From: Pseudomonadota bacterium
GTDB taxonomy: Bacteria; Pseudomonadota; Alphaproteobacteria; Sphingomonadales; SMXR01
DNA length: 22,952 nucleotides
Reading direction: 5' to 3'
NCBI GenBank assembly: GCA_022571175.1
Contig: JACZYI010000008.1
Coordinates: forward strand, 1-22,952
How positions within the stretch are numbered: position 1 is the stretch's first letter; the number at the start of each line of letters is the position of its first letter. Below the pieces are notes generated by a model, which was not told where the DNA came from, searched no databases, and was given only the letters and a program-made list of their open reading frames with translations. Below are positions 14,075-22,509 of this stretch, one piece after another. Position numbers and translations under genes: made by a program.

Positions 14075-14868
14075 CCGAAAAGGGCGTCAATGTCGTCCTG
14101 ACTGCTCTCTTTTTCTTCCTGCTCAGTTATCTCTTCATCGGCACTGGCAGTGTCTGATGGTTGAGCGGTTTCTGTTGATGAGTTTGGCATGGCTTTGACA
14201 TCTTCGCTGTTGGCACCAGAGGCGGTAGCAGCTTGACTATCTTTTTCCATCAGTGCGTCGACTTCGCTCTGGTCAATTCCTTCCCCTTCAAGTCCCGGAC
14301 CTTGCAGTAGTGCCTTGGAATCTTCGGGATTTTTGGCCTTTGCCTCCTCTATGTCTTTTTGTGTGATTCCCATGAGATCTTTCAGATCTTTAACCCGGGC
14401 CTCGATATGATTAAGTGTATCTACAACTTTACTGATCCGCTGCCCCGTTATGTCCTGGAATGAGCAGGCCTCAAAGATTTCCATGACTGCTGCCCCGATT
14501 TCATCTTTTTTTGAGGGCAAATCGCTCATAGCATCCATTATGGTCTCTGCCGACGTCATAATGGTGTTGGTTGCAGTCTCAGTATGGCGAACAATCGCAT
14601 CGAGTTCCATGCCAGCCCTTGGAATTTTGGCAGTCTCAAGATCATGAGGTGCCAAAGTGGCGATTTCTGTTCTGGCGTTTGCAATATATTCCGACAGGGC
14701 TCGGCACTCTCGATAAATGGATGTGTCGATCGATTTAAAATAGAACTGCATGGTAGTGATCAGAACCTCGGTCACTGAGGCAATATCAGTCAATTTGAAA
14801 TCAGCATTTTCCTGCTCGCGCAGGCAGTCCACCAGATTCTTAATTTGATTTGGTAAATCTTGATTCAT
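14071..14868 (-). CDS. cheZ: chemotaxis protein CheZ (CheY-P phosphatase), alphaproteobacterial type
   Basis: 265 residues from the ATG at 14868; an upstream TTG at 14898 would overlap cheY and is rejected. The body is a long helical hairpin. The CheZ active-site block is EACSFQDITGQRISKVVDTL, with the catalytic Gln at 138 and Asp 139 in the position of the E. coli phosphatase residues. After residue 185 the chain is acidic and disordered (Glu/Asp/Ser/Thr/Pro). It ends SQDDIDALFG, like the C-terminal CheY-binding helix; a second related segment, DQSEVDALM, lies upstream. It accelerates dephosphorylation of CheY-P at the flagellar motor. It starts 16 bp after cheY, so they form an operon. Confidence 0.85.
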   Translation of the reverse strand: MNQDLPNQIKNLVDCLREQENADFKLTDIASVTEVLITTMQFYFKSIDTSIYRECRALSEYIANARTEIATLAPHDLETAKIPRAGMELDAIVRHTETATNTIMTSAETIMDAMSDLPSKKDEIGAAVMEIFEACSFQDITGQRISKVVDTLNHIEARVKDLKDLMGITQKDIEEAKAKNPEDSKALLQGPGLEGEGIDQSEVDALMEKDSQAATASGANSEDVKAMPNSSTETAQPSDTASADEEITEQEEKESSQDDIDALFG

Positions 14869-14884
14869 AACCGTCCGATCAGGT

Positions 14885-15271
14885 TTAGAAATCACCAATT
14901 ACAGCAGCAATTTTGGTTTTCAATGTTGCTGCGTTGAATGGTTTGACAATGTAATTATTGACCCCCGCCTTTTTGGCTGCAATTACATTATCGGTTTTGG
15001 ATTCTGCCGTAACCATGATGAACGGAGTTTCTTTGAGATGGGAGTCTGAACGAACTTCCTTCAATAGCTCAAATCCGGTCATAGGTTCCATGTTCCAATC
15101 AGAAATTATCAACCCATAATTTTTGTTTCGCATCTTTTGCAAAGCCTGAGCTCCATCGGTTGCTTCGTCCACATTATCAAAGCCCAGCTGTTTCAAAAGA
15201 TTTCGTATGATTCTCAGCATCGTCTTGTAATCATCGACGATCAGAACTTGCATTCCTGTATCTACTGCCAT
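14885..15271 (-). CDS. cheY: chemotaxis response regulator CheY
   Basis: 128 residues from ATG 15271, chosen because it gives the canonical single-receiver length; the frame extends to 15337 but the extra residues lack similarity. Receiver residues are all present: the acidic pair D13-D14, phospho-acceptor D58 in IISDWNM, T88 in MVTAES, and K110 in IVKPFN. The segment DWNMEPMTGFELLKEVRSD and the VNNYIVKPFNAATLK end are those of alphaproteobacterial CheY proteins located with cheZ. Phosphorylated CheY binds the flagellar switch. AGGA lies close upstream of the ATG. No output domain is fused. The gene is first of the cheY-cheZ pair and divergent from ribF. Confidence 0.93.
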   Translation of the reverse strand: MAVDTGMQVLIVDDYKTMLRIIRNLLKQLGFDNVDEATDGAQALQKMRNKNYGLIISDWNMEPMTGFELLKEVRSDSHLKETPFIMVTAESKTDNVIAAKKAGVNNYIVKPFNAATLKTKIAAVIGDF

Positions 15272-15495
15272 GGTCCTGTCACCAATTCTTTGAAGTTTCC
15301 ATTTCGCCTCATGTCTGATGGTAATCGCATGAATCACTTTTCAGACCTCAGGCTGCAAACCTAAACCGTCCCCTATGAAAAATTGGTTAACTGACTTTTA
15401 GCTACGTTGGGTTTTACAAAGTTTTTCAAACTTGTGTCCTGTCGAAATTCGTGATTTGGTCCGCTTTTGGCCAAACAGTTGTGATAGGAAAGCTC

Positions 15496-16548
15496 TTGAA
15501 ACTGGTACGACATCCAGATGACCTGGGGCATGTCTCTAATCAGGGCATCGCCGCGCTCGGAAATTTTGATGGTTTCCATCTCGGGCATCAGGTGATTGTT
15601 GGCGAAGCGGGTCGCCTGGCTCGCGCAAAATCCTTGCCGCTGGTCGTTGTCACGACCGAACCCCACCCTCGATCCTTCTTTTCCCCCCAATCATCCTCTT
15701 TCCGTTTAACGCCATTTCGTGATCGGACACGCTTGTTCGAGCATTTCGGTGTCGATATATTGGTGGTTCTGACTTTTGATGAATCGCTCTCCAAAACAAG
15801 TGCACAAAAGTTCGTTCGGCAAATTCTCGCAAAAAAGCTCAAGATTTCTCATGCCGTTGTTGGTTACGATTACCGCTTTGGTCACAAACGCTTGGGGGAT
15901 GCTGCGTTATTGGCCAAAATTGGCGGTCAGGAAGGAATGGGCGTAAAAATTATTGAGCCAATCTCATGCCATGAAGAGGCTGCTATTGATCAAATATATT
16001 CATCCACTCGTGTTCGGGATGCGCTTCGTGAGGGGCGCCCCCGCGATGCTGCCGGTATGCTGGGCCACTGGTGGTCAATCTCGGAACGGGTAGTTGAGGG
16101 CGACCAGCGAGGAATTAAACTAGGATTCCCGACCGCCAACATGGATATTGGCGAGGCTTTAGCACCCAGAAGGGGTGTTTATGCTGTCTGGGTATGCATT
16201 GAAGAAAGGGATGGTGAGTTACTGCATCCCGGCGTTGCCAATTTTGGATCTCGTCCTACCTTTGGCGAGAAAAAAGAAGTGTTTGAGATACATTTGTTGG
16301 ATTTTGATGAAGATCTTTACGGTCAGCACCTAAGAGTCGATTTCGTGGATTTCCTCCGGGGAGAAAAAACTTTTGGAGGGGTGGAGGAGCTAAAGGCGCA
16401 GATCAGTCTGGATTGCAAAAGGGCAAAAGAGGTTTTAAGAATGCCTCAAAATAAATGGAGCGCTTTTAAAGCTCCAACATTGGACGACTATCTTTCCAGA
16501 TTTCCCGACACTCTCCCAAAGGGTGCAGATTTCTGTCTCGACAGTTGA
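15496..16548 (+). CDS. ribF: bifunctional riboflavin kinase / FAD synthetase
   Basis: 350 residues from TTG 15496, chosen because AGGA lies six bases upstream and the protein then starts LKLVRHPDDL, as family members do; a GTG at 15451 would add 15 unrelated residues. The N-terminal FAD synthetase (nucleotidyltransferase) has GNFDGFHLGH at 22-31 with the HxGH pair, and further on YSSTRVRDALREG. The C-terminal riboflavin kinase has GFPTANM from residue 210 and GVYAVWV, plus SRPTFGEKKEVFEIHLLDF. It makes FMN from riboflavin and ATP, then FAD. The C-terminal 35 residues (from NKWSAFKAPTLDD) extend beyond most homologues. It precedes ileS and lspA, the usual order in Proteobacteria. Confidence 0.95.
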   Translation: MKLVRHPDDLGHVSNQGIAALGNFDGFHLGHQVIVGEAGRLARAKSLPLVVVTTEPHPRSFFSPQSSSFRLTPFRDRTRLFEHFGVDILVVLTFDESLSKTSAQKFVRQILAKKLKISHAVVGYDYRFGHKRLGDAALLAKIGGQEGMGVKIIEPISCHEEAAIDQIYSSTRVRDALREGRPRDAAGMLGHWWSISERVVEGDQRGIKLGFPTANMDIGEALAPRRGVYAVWVCIEERDGELLHPGVANFGSRPTFGEKKEVFEIHLLDFDEDLYGQHLRVDFVDFLRGEKTFGGVEELKAQISLDCKRAKEVLRMPQNKWSAFKAPTLDDYLSRFPDTLPKGADFCLDS

Positions 16549-16620
16549 TGCAACGACTGATAAATACGCAGCATGTTCACGCCAGGAAATTATACCCGGT
16601 CTGCGATCTGTGCTCTTCCG

Positions 16621-16706
16621 AGCGAGAAGCAAATTATTATCCCGGTCCTTTTCTAAAAGGGTCGGGTGCATTTTCCAATTTGACATGAATTTGCTTCGCT
16701 AGGGAG
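16621..16706 (+). promoter_or_regulatory. strong RNA-like fold just upstream of ileS ribosome-binding site
   Basis: An inner hairpin at 16641-16666 pairs CCCGGTCCTTT with AAAGGGTCGGG: 11 bp including two G-T pairs and a 4-nt loop. An outer stem pairs AGCGAGAAGCAAATT (16621-16635) with AATTTGCTTCGCT (16688-16700), with a 2-nt bulge. The 3' arm ends at the base before the ileS Shine-Dalgarno AGGGAG (16701-16706); ATG is at 16717. There is no T-tract, so it is not an ordinary terminator for ribF. It could control ileS translation or stabilise the mRNA. No T-box consensus was seen. The fold is read by eye; function is inference. Confidence 0.5.
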
Positions 16707-16716
16707 CCGCGTAATT

Positions 16717-19542
16717 ATGAGTGACTATAAATCTACAGTTTTTTTACCTAAAACCGATTTTCCTATGAAGGGGAACTTGCCTGTCCGTGAGCCCGAAATG
16801 CTCATGCGCTGGGAAAAAATGAATCTATACGCCCGGTTGCGAGAGCAGGCCTTGGGACGGGATAAATATATTCTTCATGATGGCCCACCATATGCCAATG
16901 GTGATATTCACGTCGGGCATGCCATGAATAAAATTTTAAAAGATGTCGTAGTGCGATCCATGCAAATGGCGGGCTACGATGCGCCGTATGTGCCCGGTTG
17001 GGACTGTCATGGCCTGCCGATTGAATGGAAAATTGAGGAAAAATATCGCAAAGCGGGCCGAAACAAGGACGAGAGTTCTGCGGTCGAATTCCGACAGGAG
17101 TGTCGTGATTTCGCAGCGCATTGGATTGAGATTCAAAAAGAGCAGTTCAAACGTCTGGGTATTGTCGGCGACTGGGACAATCCATACACGACTATGGCAT
17201 TCGACTCGGAAGCAACTATTGTTGCTGAGCTTTTGAAATTTGCCGAGAACGGATCACTTTATCTGGGCTCAAAACCCGTCATGTGGTCTCCGGTTGAAAA
17301 GACTGTATTGGCAGAAGCCGAAATTGAATATCATGATAAAAAGTCTACAGTCATCGATGTGGCTTTTCCGGTCATAAAATCAGATCATGACCAGTTAACA
17401 GGGGCAGGCATTCTCATCTGGACTACTACGCCCTGGACCATTCCTGGAAATCGAGGCATCTGTTTCGGTAACCAGATAGACTATTTGGTGGTTGAAGTGG
17501 CAGAGGTCTCCGACAGTTCAGCGGTTGCCGTGGGGACAAAGCTGGTTTTTGCTGCAGATATGGCCACGCAGGTCTCTGAACGACTGGGTCTGATCTCATA
17601 TGACATTCAAGTCACTCTGCAAGGATCTGAGCTGGCCAACACTCTTTGCAGCCATCCGTGGCGGGGCCGGGGATTTGATTTTGATGTACCGCTTTTTGCC
17701 GCGGACCATGTGACGACCGAGCAGGGCACCGGTTTTGTGCATACAGCCCCTGGCCATGGTGCAGATGATTATGAGTCAAGTCGTGACATCGGTCTGGAAG
17801 TTCCCCATACGGTGGGGCCTGATGGTCGCTTTTATCAAGACGTACCCCTTGTTGCCGGTGAACATGTGTACAAGGCTGATGCCAAGGTATGCGATTTGCT
17901 TTCAGAGGCCGGATTGCTGATGGCTGAAGGCGAACTTGTTCACAGCTATCCACATTCCTGGCGGTCAAAGGCACCACTCATATTCCGAAATACAGACCAG
18001 TGGTTTATTTCACTATCGAAAACCGGGCTCCGGGACGCTGCATTGAAAGCCATTGACGAGGTGCAATGGGTTCCCTCGCAGAGCAAAAAACGTATGCGAT
18101 CAATGGTGGAAACGAGACCCGATTGGGTTATCTCCCGTCAGCGTGCTTGGGGCGTTCCGATTACACTCTTTGTCCATAAGAAAACAGGCCAGCTTCTGGT
18201 GGATGCAGCGGTCAATCAAAAGATCGTGGACGCTATAAAAAAAGAGGGAGCTGATGCTTGGTATTCTTGCAATGCTTCTGAGTTTCTAGGCGATGATTAT
18301 AACGTAGATGATTATGAGAAAGTAACGGATATTCTGGATGTGTGGTTTGATTCCGGCTCTTCACATGCCTTCGTGGTGGAATCAAGAGAGGAACTCGGAG
18401 TGAAAGCCAGCCTTTACCTTGAAGGGTCTGACCAGCATCGGGGATGGTTCCAGTCCAGTCTGCTCGAATCCTGTGGAACACGCGGTGAAGCGCCTTATAA
18501 GGCGGTGCTGACGCACGGATTTGTTCTGGATGGCGAAGGCCGAAAAATGTCCAAATCGCTCGGAAATGTGATCGCACCTCAAAAAATCATTGATCAGCAT
18601 GGTGCTGATATCCTGAGATTATGGGTCGTTTCTACCAATTATTTTGAAGATATACGTATCGGCGAACAAGTGATCCGTGGTCAGGTGGACGCCTATCGAA
18701 AAATACGGAATACACTTCGATTTTTGCTCGGGAATCTCACAGATTTTGATGAGGCAGAGAAAATTGACCCCGCCCGGATGCCCGAGCTGGAACGTTGGAT
18801 GCTTGATCGCGTTTATCGGCTCGGAATATTGGTACAGGAGAAAACGTCTGCCTTGGATTTCAATTCCATTTATCAGGCGCTTTACCAGTTCTGTATCCGG
18901 GATCTATCCACCTTCTATTTTGATATTCGCAAAGACTGCCTTTATTGCGATTCTCAAACCTCCGCAAAACGTCGAGCGGCCCGAACGGTTCTGGATATTC
19001 TTTTTAATCATTTGACCGCCTGGATTGCGCCCATTCTGGTCTTTACTGCAGAAGAAGCCTGGCTGGCCCGTTGCCCGGGTGAAAAGAATAGTATTCATCT
19101 GCAGCTGACGCCCGAACCTGACAAGGATTGGGCCGATGATGCACTTGCCGAGAAATGGAAGCATATTCGCAAGGTTCGGGCGTGCATTACCGGTGCGCTT
19201 GAACTGGACCGGCAGGAAAAGAAAATTGGCTCAAGCCTGCAGGCCCGGGTCGAAGTTTTCGTGCAGGAAGACCAAGATTATGCCGCTCTTGAGTCTATGG
19301 AGTTGTCGGAGATATCCATCACATCCGCAGCCAGCGTTCATCATGGGCCAGCACCTGAGGGGGCTTTTATTCTTGATGATGTGGCTGGCGTCGGCGTTTT
19401 GACATCACTCGCTGAGGGGAAAAAATGCGAGAGATGCTGGATGGTCTTGAGCGAAGTTGGCACCGGGGAAAAATATCATGATCTTTGTCATCGATGCTCT
19501 AAAGTCATGGCTGATAAGGGTGATGAGGGGGAGTGTATCTGA
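16717..19542 (+). CDS. ileS: isoleucyl-tRNA synthetase
   Basis: 941 residues, normal for a bacterial IleRS with C-terminal zinc domain. The start has AGGGAG 10 bases upstream. Class I signatures are HVGH at 65-68 (in PPYANGDIHVGHAMNK) and KMSKS at 610-614 followed by LGNV. The editing domain (CP1) is present with WTTTPWTIPGNRG and the GTGFVHTAPGHGADDY block. The WVISRQRAWGVPI segment and DVWFDSGSSHAF are typical of the catalytic core. The C-terminal zinc finger has Cys at 904, 907, 924 and 927 (CERCW, CHRC). It charges tRNA-Ile and hydrolyses mischarged Val-tRNA. Its TGA overlaps the lspA ATG by one base, so translation is coupled. Confidence 0.98.
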   Translation: MSDYKSTVFLPKTDFPMKGNLPVREPEMLMRWEKMNLYARLREQALGRDKYILHDGPPYANGDIHVGHAMNKILKDVVVRSMQMAGYDAPYVPGWDCHGLPIEWKIEEKYRKAGRNKDESSAVEFRQECRDFAAHWIEIQKEQFKRLGIVGDWDNPYTTMAFDSEATIVAELLKFAENGSLYLGSKPVMWSPVEKTVLAEAEIEYHDKKSTVIDVAFPVIKSDHDQLTGAGILIWTTTPWTIPGNRGICFGNQIDYLVVEVAEVSDSSAVAVGTKLVFAADMATQVSERLGLISYDIQVTLQGSELANTLCSHPWRGRGFDFDVPLFAADHVTTEQGTGFVHTAPGHGADDYESSRDIGLEVPHTVGPDGRFYQDVPLVAGEHVYKADAKVCDLLSEAGLLMAEGELVHSYPHSWRSKAPLIFRNTDQWFISLSKTGLRDAALKAIDEVQWVPSQSKKRMRSMVETRPDWVISRQRAWGVPITLFVHKKTGQLLVDAAVNQKIVDAIKKEGADAWYSCNASEFLGDDYNVDDYEKVTDILDVWFDSGSSHAFVVESREELGVKASLYLEGSDQHRGWFQSSLLESCGTRGEAPYKAVLTHGFVLDGEGRKMSKSLGNVIAPQKIIDQHGADILRLWVVSTNYFEDIRIGEQVIRGQVDAYRKIRNTLRFLLGNLTDFDEAEKIDPARMPELERWMLDRVYRLGILVQEKTSALDFNSIYQALYQFCIRDLSTFYFDIRKDCLYCDSQTSAKRRAARTVLDILFNHLTAWIAPILVFTAEEAWLARCPGEKNSIHLQLTPEPDKDWADDALAEKWKHIRKVRACITGALELDRQEKKIGSSLQARVEVFVQEDQDYAALESMELSEISITSAASVHHGPAPEGAFILDDVAGVGVLTSLAEGKKCERCWMVLSEVGTGEKYHDLCHRCSKVMADKGDEGECI

Positions 19543-20048
19543 TGTGGCGTCAGGGCTTCGTCATAGCTGTAGTTGCTTTTCTGGCCGACAGAATTACCAA
19601 ATGGTGGGTTCTGAACGTGCTCGATCTGGACCGTGTGAGACATATTGAAATACTGCCTTTCCTGGATTTTCGTATGGTGTGGAACCGCGGTATTTCCATG
19701 GGTCTTTTTCAGGCAGATGGTGAAACAGGGCGGTGGGTATTGATTGTTTTGACGTCCCTGGTTGCACTGTTTCTTCTGGTGTGGCTGTTTCGCGTCCAAA
19801 ATCGCATCTTGGCCATTGCGCTGGGTATGGTGCTGGGCGGGGCGTTTGGAAATATTTGGGACCGCATCAGTTATGGTGCGGTTGCAGATTTTGTGCATTT
19901 GCACGCAGGAAGCTGGTCTTTTTATATTTTCAATGTTGCGGACAGCGCCATTACCATAGGCGTTATTTTGCTTTTGGCCGACGCCTTGCTCTTGCCACAA
20001 AAACAGCCTAAAAGACCGCTTGAGGAAAATGGGAGAGAAAAGGAATAA
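19542..20048 (+). CDS. lspA: lipoprotein signal peptidase (signal peptidase II)
   Basis: 168 residues from ATG 19542, which has GGGGGAG upstream and overlaps the ileS stop by one base. Four membrane segments are visible (residues about 6-20, 65-85, 90-110 and 130-150). Catalytic aspartates are D116 in GAVADFVHLH and D134 in FNVADSAI, in the conserved spacing of E. coli D123 and D141. The N-terminal ADRITKWW and the mid-chain MVWNRGISMGLF blocks are also family features. It cuts prolipoproteins before the lipid-modified Cys in the inner membrane. It is followed 4 bp later by a predicted lipoprotein, its likely substrate. Confidence 0.97.
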   Translation: MWRQGFVIAVVAFLADRITKWWVLNVLDLDRVRHIEILPFLDFRMVWNRGISMGLFQADGETGRWVLIVLTSLVALFLLVWLFRVQNRILAIALGMVLGGAFGNIWDRISYGAVADFVHLHAGSWSFYIFNVADSAITIGVILLLADALLLPQKQPKRPLEENGREKE

Positions 20049-20052
20049 CCAT

Positions 20053-20541
20053 ATGCGGCAGGGCGATACCAATTCAAAACTATCAACAGTTGGACTGATT
20101 CTGGCTATGACTTTCGTGTTGCAAGGATGCAGCACAATGGGAAAAATTTTTGGAACTTCGAAAAACCCTCCTGATGAATTTGCCGTTGTCAACCAGCCGC
20201 CTCTGGCTTTGCCTCCTGATTATGCTCTGGTTCCTCCGAGGCCAGGCGAGCCTTCGGCTCAAAATGTAACACCGTCGGCCCAGGCTATTAATGCACTTTT
20301 CCCAGGTCGCACCACATTACCGCCGCCAGCATCCAGTAGTGAGCAAGCTTTGCTTGATAGTATTGGCGCGGGCAATGCAGATACCGACATTCGGTCAATG
20401 GTTGGTGACGATGAAACGGTAGTGGTGGAAAAAGGACCCATTCTGAGCGATCTTCTGACCGTTGGTGAAAGATATTCCGGCCCAGACGGGTCCAGAATTG
20501 TGCGTTTATCCTCTGAGGATATTGGGCCTGACGGTCAATAA
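20053..20541 (+). CDS. DUF3035 family lipoprotein
   Basis: 162 residues from ATG 20053, which has AAGGA nine bases upstream and lies 4 bp after the lspA stop; TTG 20020 and ATG 20029 lie inside lspA and lack good sites. The N-terminus is a lipoprotein signal with lipobox L23-Q24-G25-C26 (TFVLQGCSTM). The mature part is proline-rich (NPPDEFAVVNQPPLALPPDY, LVPPRPGEP), then Ala/Ser/Asp-rich, which matches the DUF3035 pattern. The function of the family is unknown. It commonly follows lspA in alphaproteobacteria. I infer an outer-membrane or periplasm-facing lipoprotein matured by LspA next door. Confidence 0.85.
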   Translation: MRQGDTNSKLSTVGLILAMTFVLQGCSTMGKIFGTSKNPPDEFAVVNQPPLALPPDYALVPPRPGEPSAQNVTPSAQAINALFPGRTTLPPPASSSEQALLDSIGAGNADTDIRSMVGDDETVVVEKGPILSDLLTVGERYSGPDGSRIVRLSSEDIGPDGQ

Positions 20542-20651
20542 GTTCAAAACTTTCCTTCTTTTGCATCGGATCTCAGGGTGGCATTTTTGGTGCTCTCTGC
20601 TATTCTTCTGGATCATATGAATTTTCTGTTCAGACCCGGGAGTGCTCTGCC

Positions 20652-22502
20652 TTGCCTATTCGACGACTGCCTGAAAACCTGATCAATCGCATTGCGGCTG
20701 GTGAAGTTATCGAACGACCGGCCAGTGCCGTTAAAGAACTGGTTGAAAATTCCATAGATGCGGGTGCGACCCGGATTGAAGTCTCGTTGGAAGAGGGCGG
20801 TCGCCGACTGATCTCAGTGGTGGACAATGGTAATGCCATAGCCAGAGAAGAGTTGGCGCTTTGCCTTGAAAGGCACGCCACATCCAAACTTCCTGATGAG
20901 GATTTGCATAACATCAAGACTCTTGGCTTCCGGGGAGAGGCCTTGCCTTCGATCGCCGCCGTTTCGCGATTTCGAATAATGAGCCGTGTGCCCGATGCCG
21001 AGGGAGGATATGAATTAAGCGCTGAAGGTGGTTTGGTCGGAAAGATCAAACCGGCGGCCATGAATGTTGGCACATCTGTCGAGATTAAGGACCTGTTTTT
21101 CAATACCCCGGCCCGCCTGAAGTTTTTGAAGACCGACCGCACCGAAAATGCGCAAGCCATTGATGCGGTCAAGCGTCTGGCAATGTCGCATCCAGAGATT
21201 GCCTTCTCTTTTAAAAATAATGATCGGCTGGCCTTTCAGGCATCAAAGGTTACAGGTGATCATGATAGAAAATTGCTGGAGAGATTAGGGGCGGTTCTTG
21301 GCCAGGATTTTATGGATAATTCCATTGCCCTTGACCTGTCACGCGATGATTTGACACTTTCCGGTTATGCTGCTGTACCCACCTATAACCGGGCAAATTC
21401 ACTTCATCAATTTCTGTTCGTAAACGGCAGGCCGGTCCGGGATAAATTGCTCTATGGTGCGGTGCGAGGGGCCTATGCAGATTTTCTGGCGCGCCATCGG
21501 CATCCGGTTCTGGCGCTCTTTTTGACTGTGCCGCCCGAGACTTTGGATATCAACGTACATCCTGCCAAATCTGAAGTGCGTTTCCAGGACGCATCGCTAG
21601 TTCGGGGGCTGATTGTATCGGGCTTGCGCAATGCCCTGCTTGAGGCAGGACACAAAGCCTCTACAAGTACAGCAGAAGCTGCTTTGGGGTCATTCAGGTC
21701 ACACCCGGGATTTGGTCCTTCCCGCAGTGGCTTGGGGCGCAGCAACCAGTATGTATCCGGCTTTTCTTCTCCCTCCACAGCCCCATATCAACCAGCTTCT
21801 GGCCCCACTCAAGAGCTGCCCTCTGATCAAGCCGCCATGACCGTGGATGGGTCTGCCATTCCGCCCTCTGCCCGCGTGGAGGATGCTCAGCCCGACGATC
21901 CCTTGCAAACCAGCTATCAGGATTATCCCCTGGGGGCAGCGCGTGGCCAGCTCCATGAAACCTATGTGATTGCACAGACTGCTGAAGGCTTGATTATCGT
22001 CGATCAGCATGCAGCTCATGAAAGAATTGTTTATGAAAAAATGAAGGCCGCCCTGCTTGATGCTGGTCCAGCCCGGCAGGTGCTTTTAATTCCAGAGATT
22101 GTTGAGCTTGGCGAAGAACCTAGTCAGCGACTGCTGGAGCGACGGGATGAATTGGCGGAATTGGGCATTGTGATCGAACCTTTTGGCGAGGGAGCGGTGG
22201 TCGTCAGGGAGACACCAGCGATGCTTGGTCTGACAGATGTGAAGGGACTGGTGCAGGATTTGGCGGATGACTTGGCGGAACTGAAGGATGGATTATCATT
22301 GCAGGAACGGTTGGATGAGGTGTGTTCAACCATGGCCTGTCATGGAAGTGTTCGGGCTGGACGGCGTCTTAACGTAGACGAAATGAATGCGCTATTACGG
22401 GAAATGGAAGCAACACCCCATTCTGGCCAGTGTAACCACGGCCGTCCCACCTATGTAGAACTGAAGCTTGCGGATATAGAGCGGCTATTTGGTCGCAGAT
22501 GA
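20652..22502 (+). CDS. mutL: DNA mismatch repair protein MutL with endonuclease motif
   Basis: 616 residues from TTG 20652, with GGGAG nine bases upstream; family alignment puts the start here (PIRRLPENLINRIAAGEVIE). The GHKL ATPase has VKELVENSIDAGATRI (E29/N33), VVDNG at 56-60 and TLGFRGEAL at 90-98, then NTPARLKFLK. A Ser/Pro-rich linker spans about 340-430. The C-terminal domain has the endonuclease motif DQHAAHERIVYE (D451, E457, E462), ACHGSVRAGRRL and CNHGRP at 594-599. That makes it a nicking MutL, usual in bacteria without MutH. It couples MutS recognition to strand removal. A 110-bp gap separates it from the DUF3035 gene, and its stop is 7 bp from the convergent rsmD stop. Confidence 0.97.
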   Translation: MPIRRLPENLINRIAAGEVIERPASAVKELVENSIDAGATRIEVSLEEGGRRLISVVDNGNAIAREELALCLERHATSKLPDEDLHNIKTLGFRGEALPSIAAVSRFRIMSRVPDAEGGYELSAEGGLVGKIKPAAMNVGTSVEIKDLFFNTPARLKFLKTDRTENAQAIDAVKRLAMSHPEIAFSFKNNDRLAFQASKVTGDHDRKLLERLGAVLGQDFMDNSIALDLSRDDLTLSGYAAVPTYNRANSLHQFLFVNGRPVRDKLLYGAVRGAYADFLARHRHPVLALFLTVPPETLDINVHPAKSEVRFQDASLVRGLIVSGLRNALLEAGHKASTSTAEAALGSFRSHPGFGPSRSGLGRSNQYVSGFSSPSTAPYQPASGPTQELPSDQAAMTVDGSAIPPSARVEDAQPDDPLQTSYQDYPLGAARGQLHETYVIAQTAEGLIIVDQHAAHERIVYEKMKAALLDAGPARQVLLIPEIVELGEEPSQRLLERRDELAELGIVIEPFGEGAVVVRETPAMLGLTDVKGLVQDLADDLAELKDGLSLQERLDEVCSTMACHGSVRAGRRLNVDEMNALLREMEATPHSGQCNHGRPTYVELKLADIERLFGRR

Positions 22503-22509
22503 GGTTGCT

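Noticed and set aside
15272..15337. N-terminal extension of CheY
   Set aside because: Receiver proteins of this type begin just before the first strand; the extra 22 residues have no similarity to them.
16549..16716. T-box riboswitch before ileS
   Set aside because: No T-box consensus, specifier loop or terminator/antiterminator pair was seen; only a nested stem next to the ribosome-binding site.
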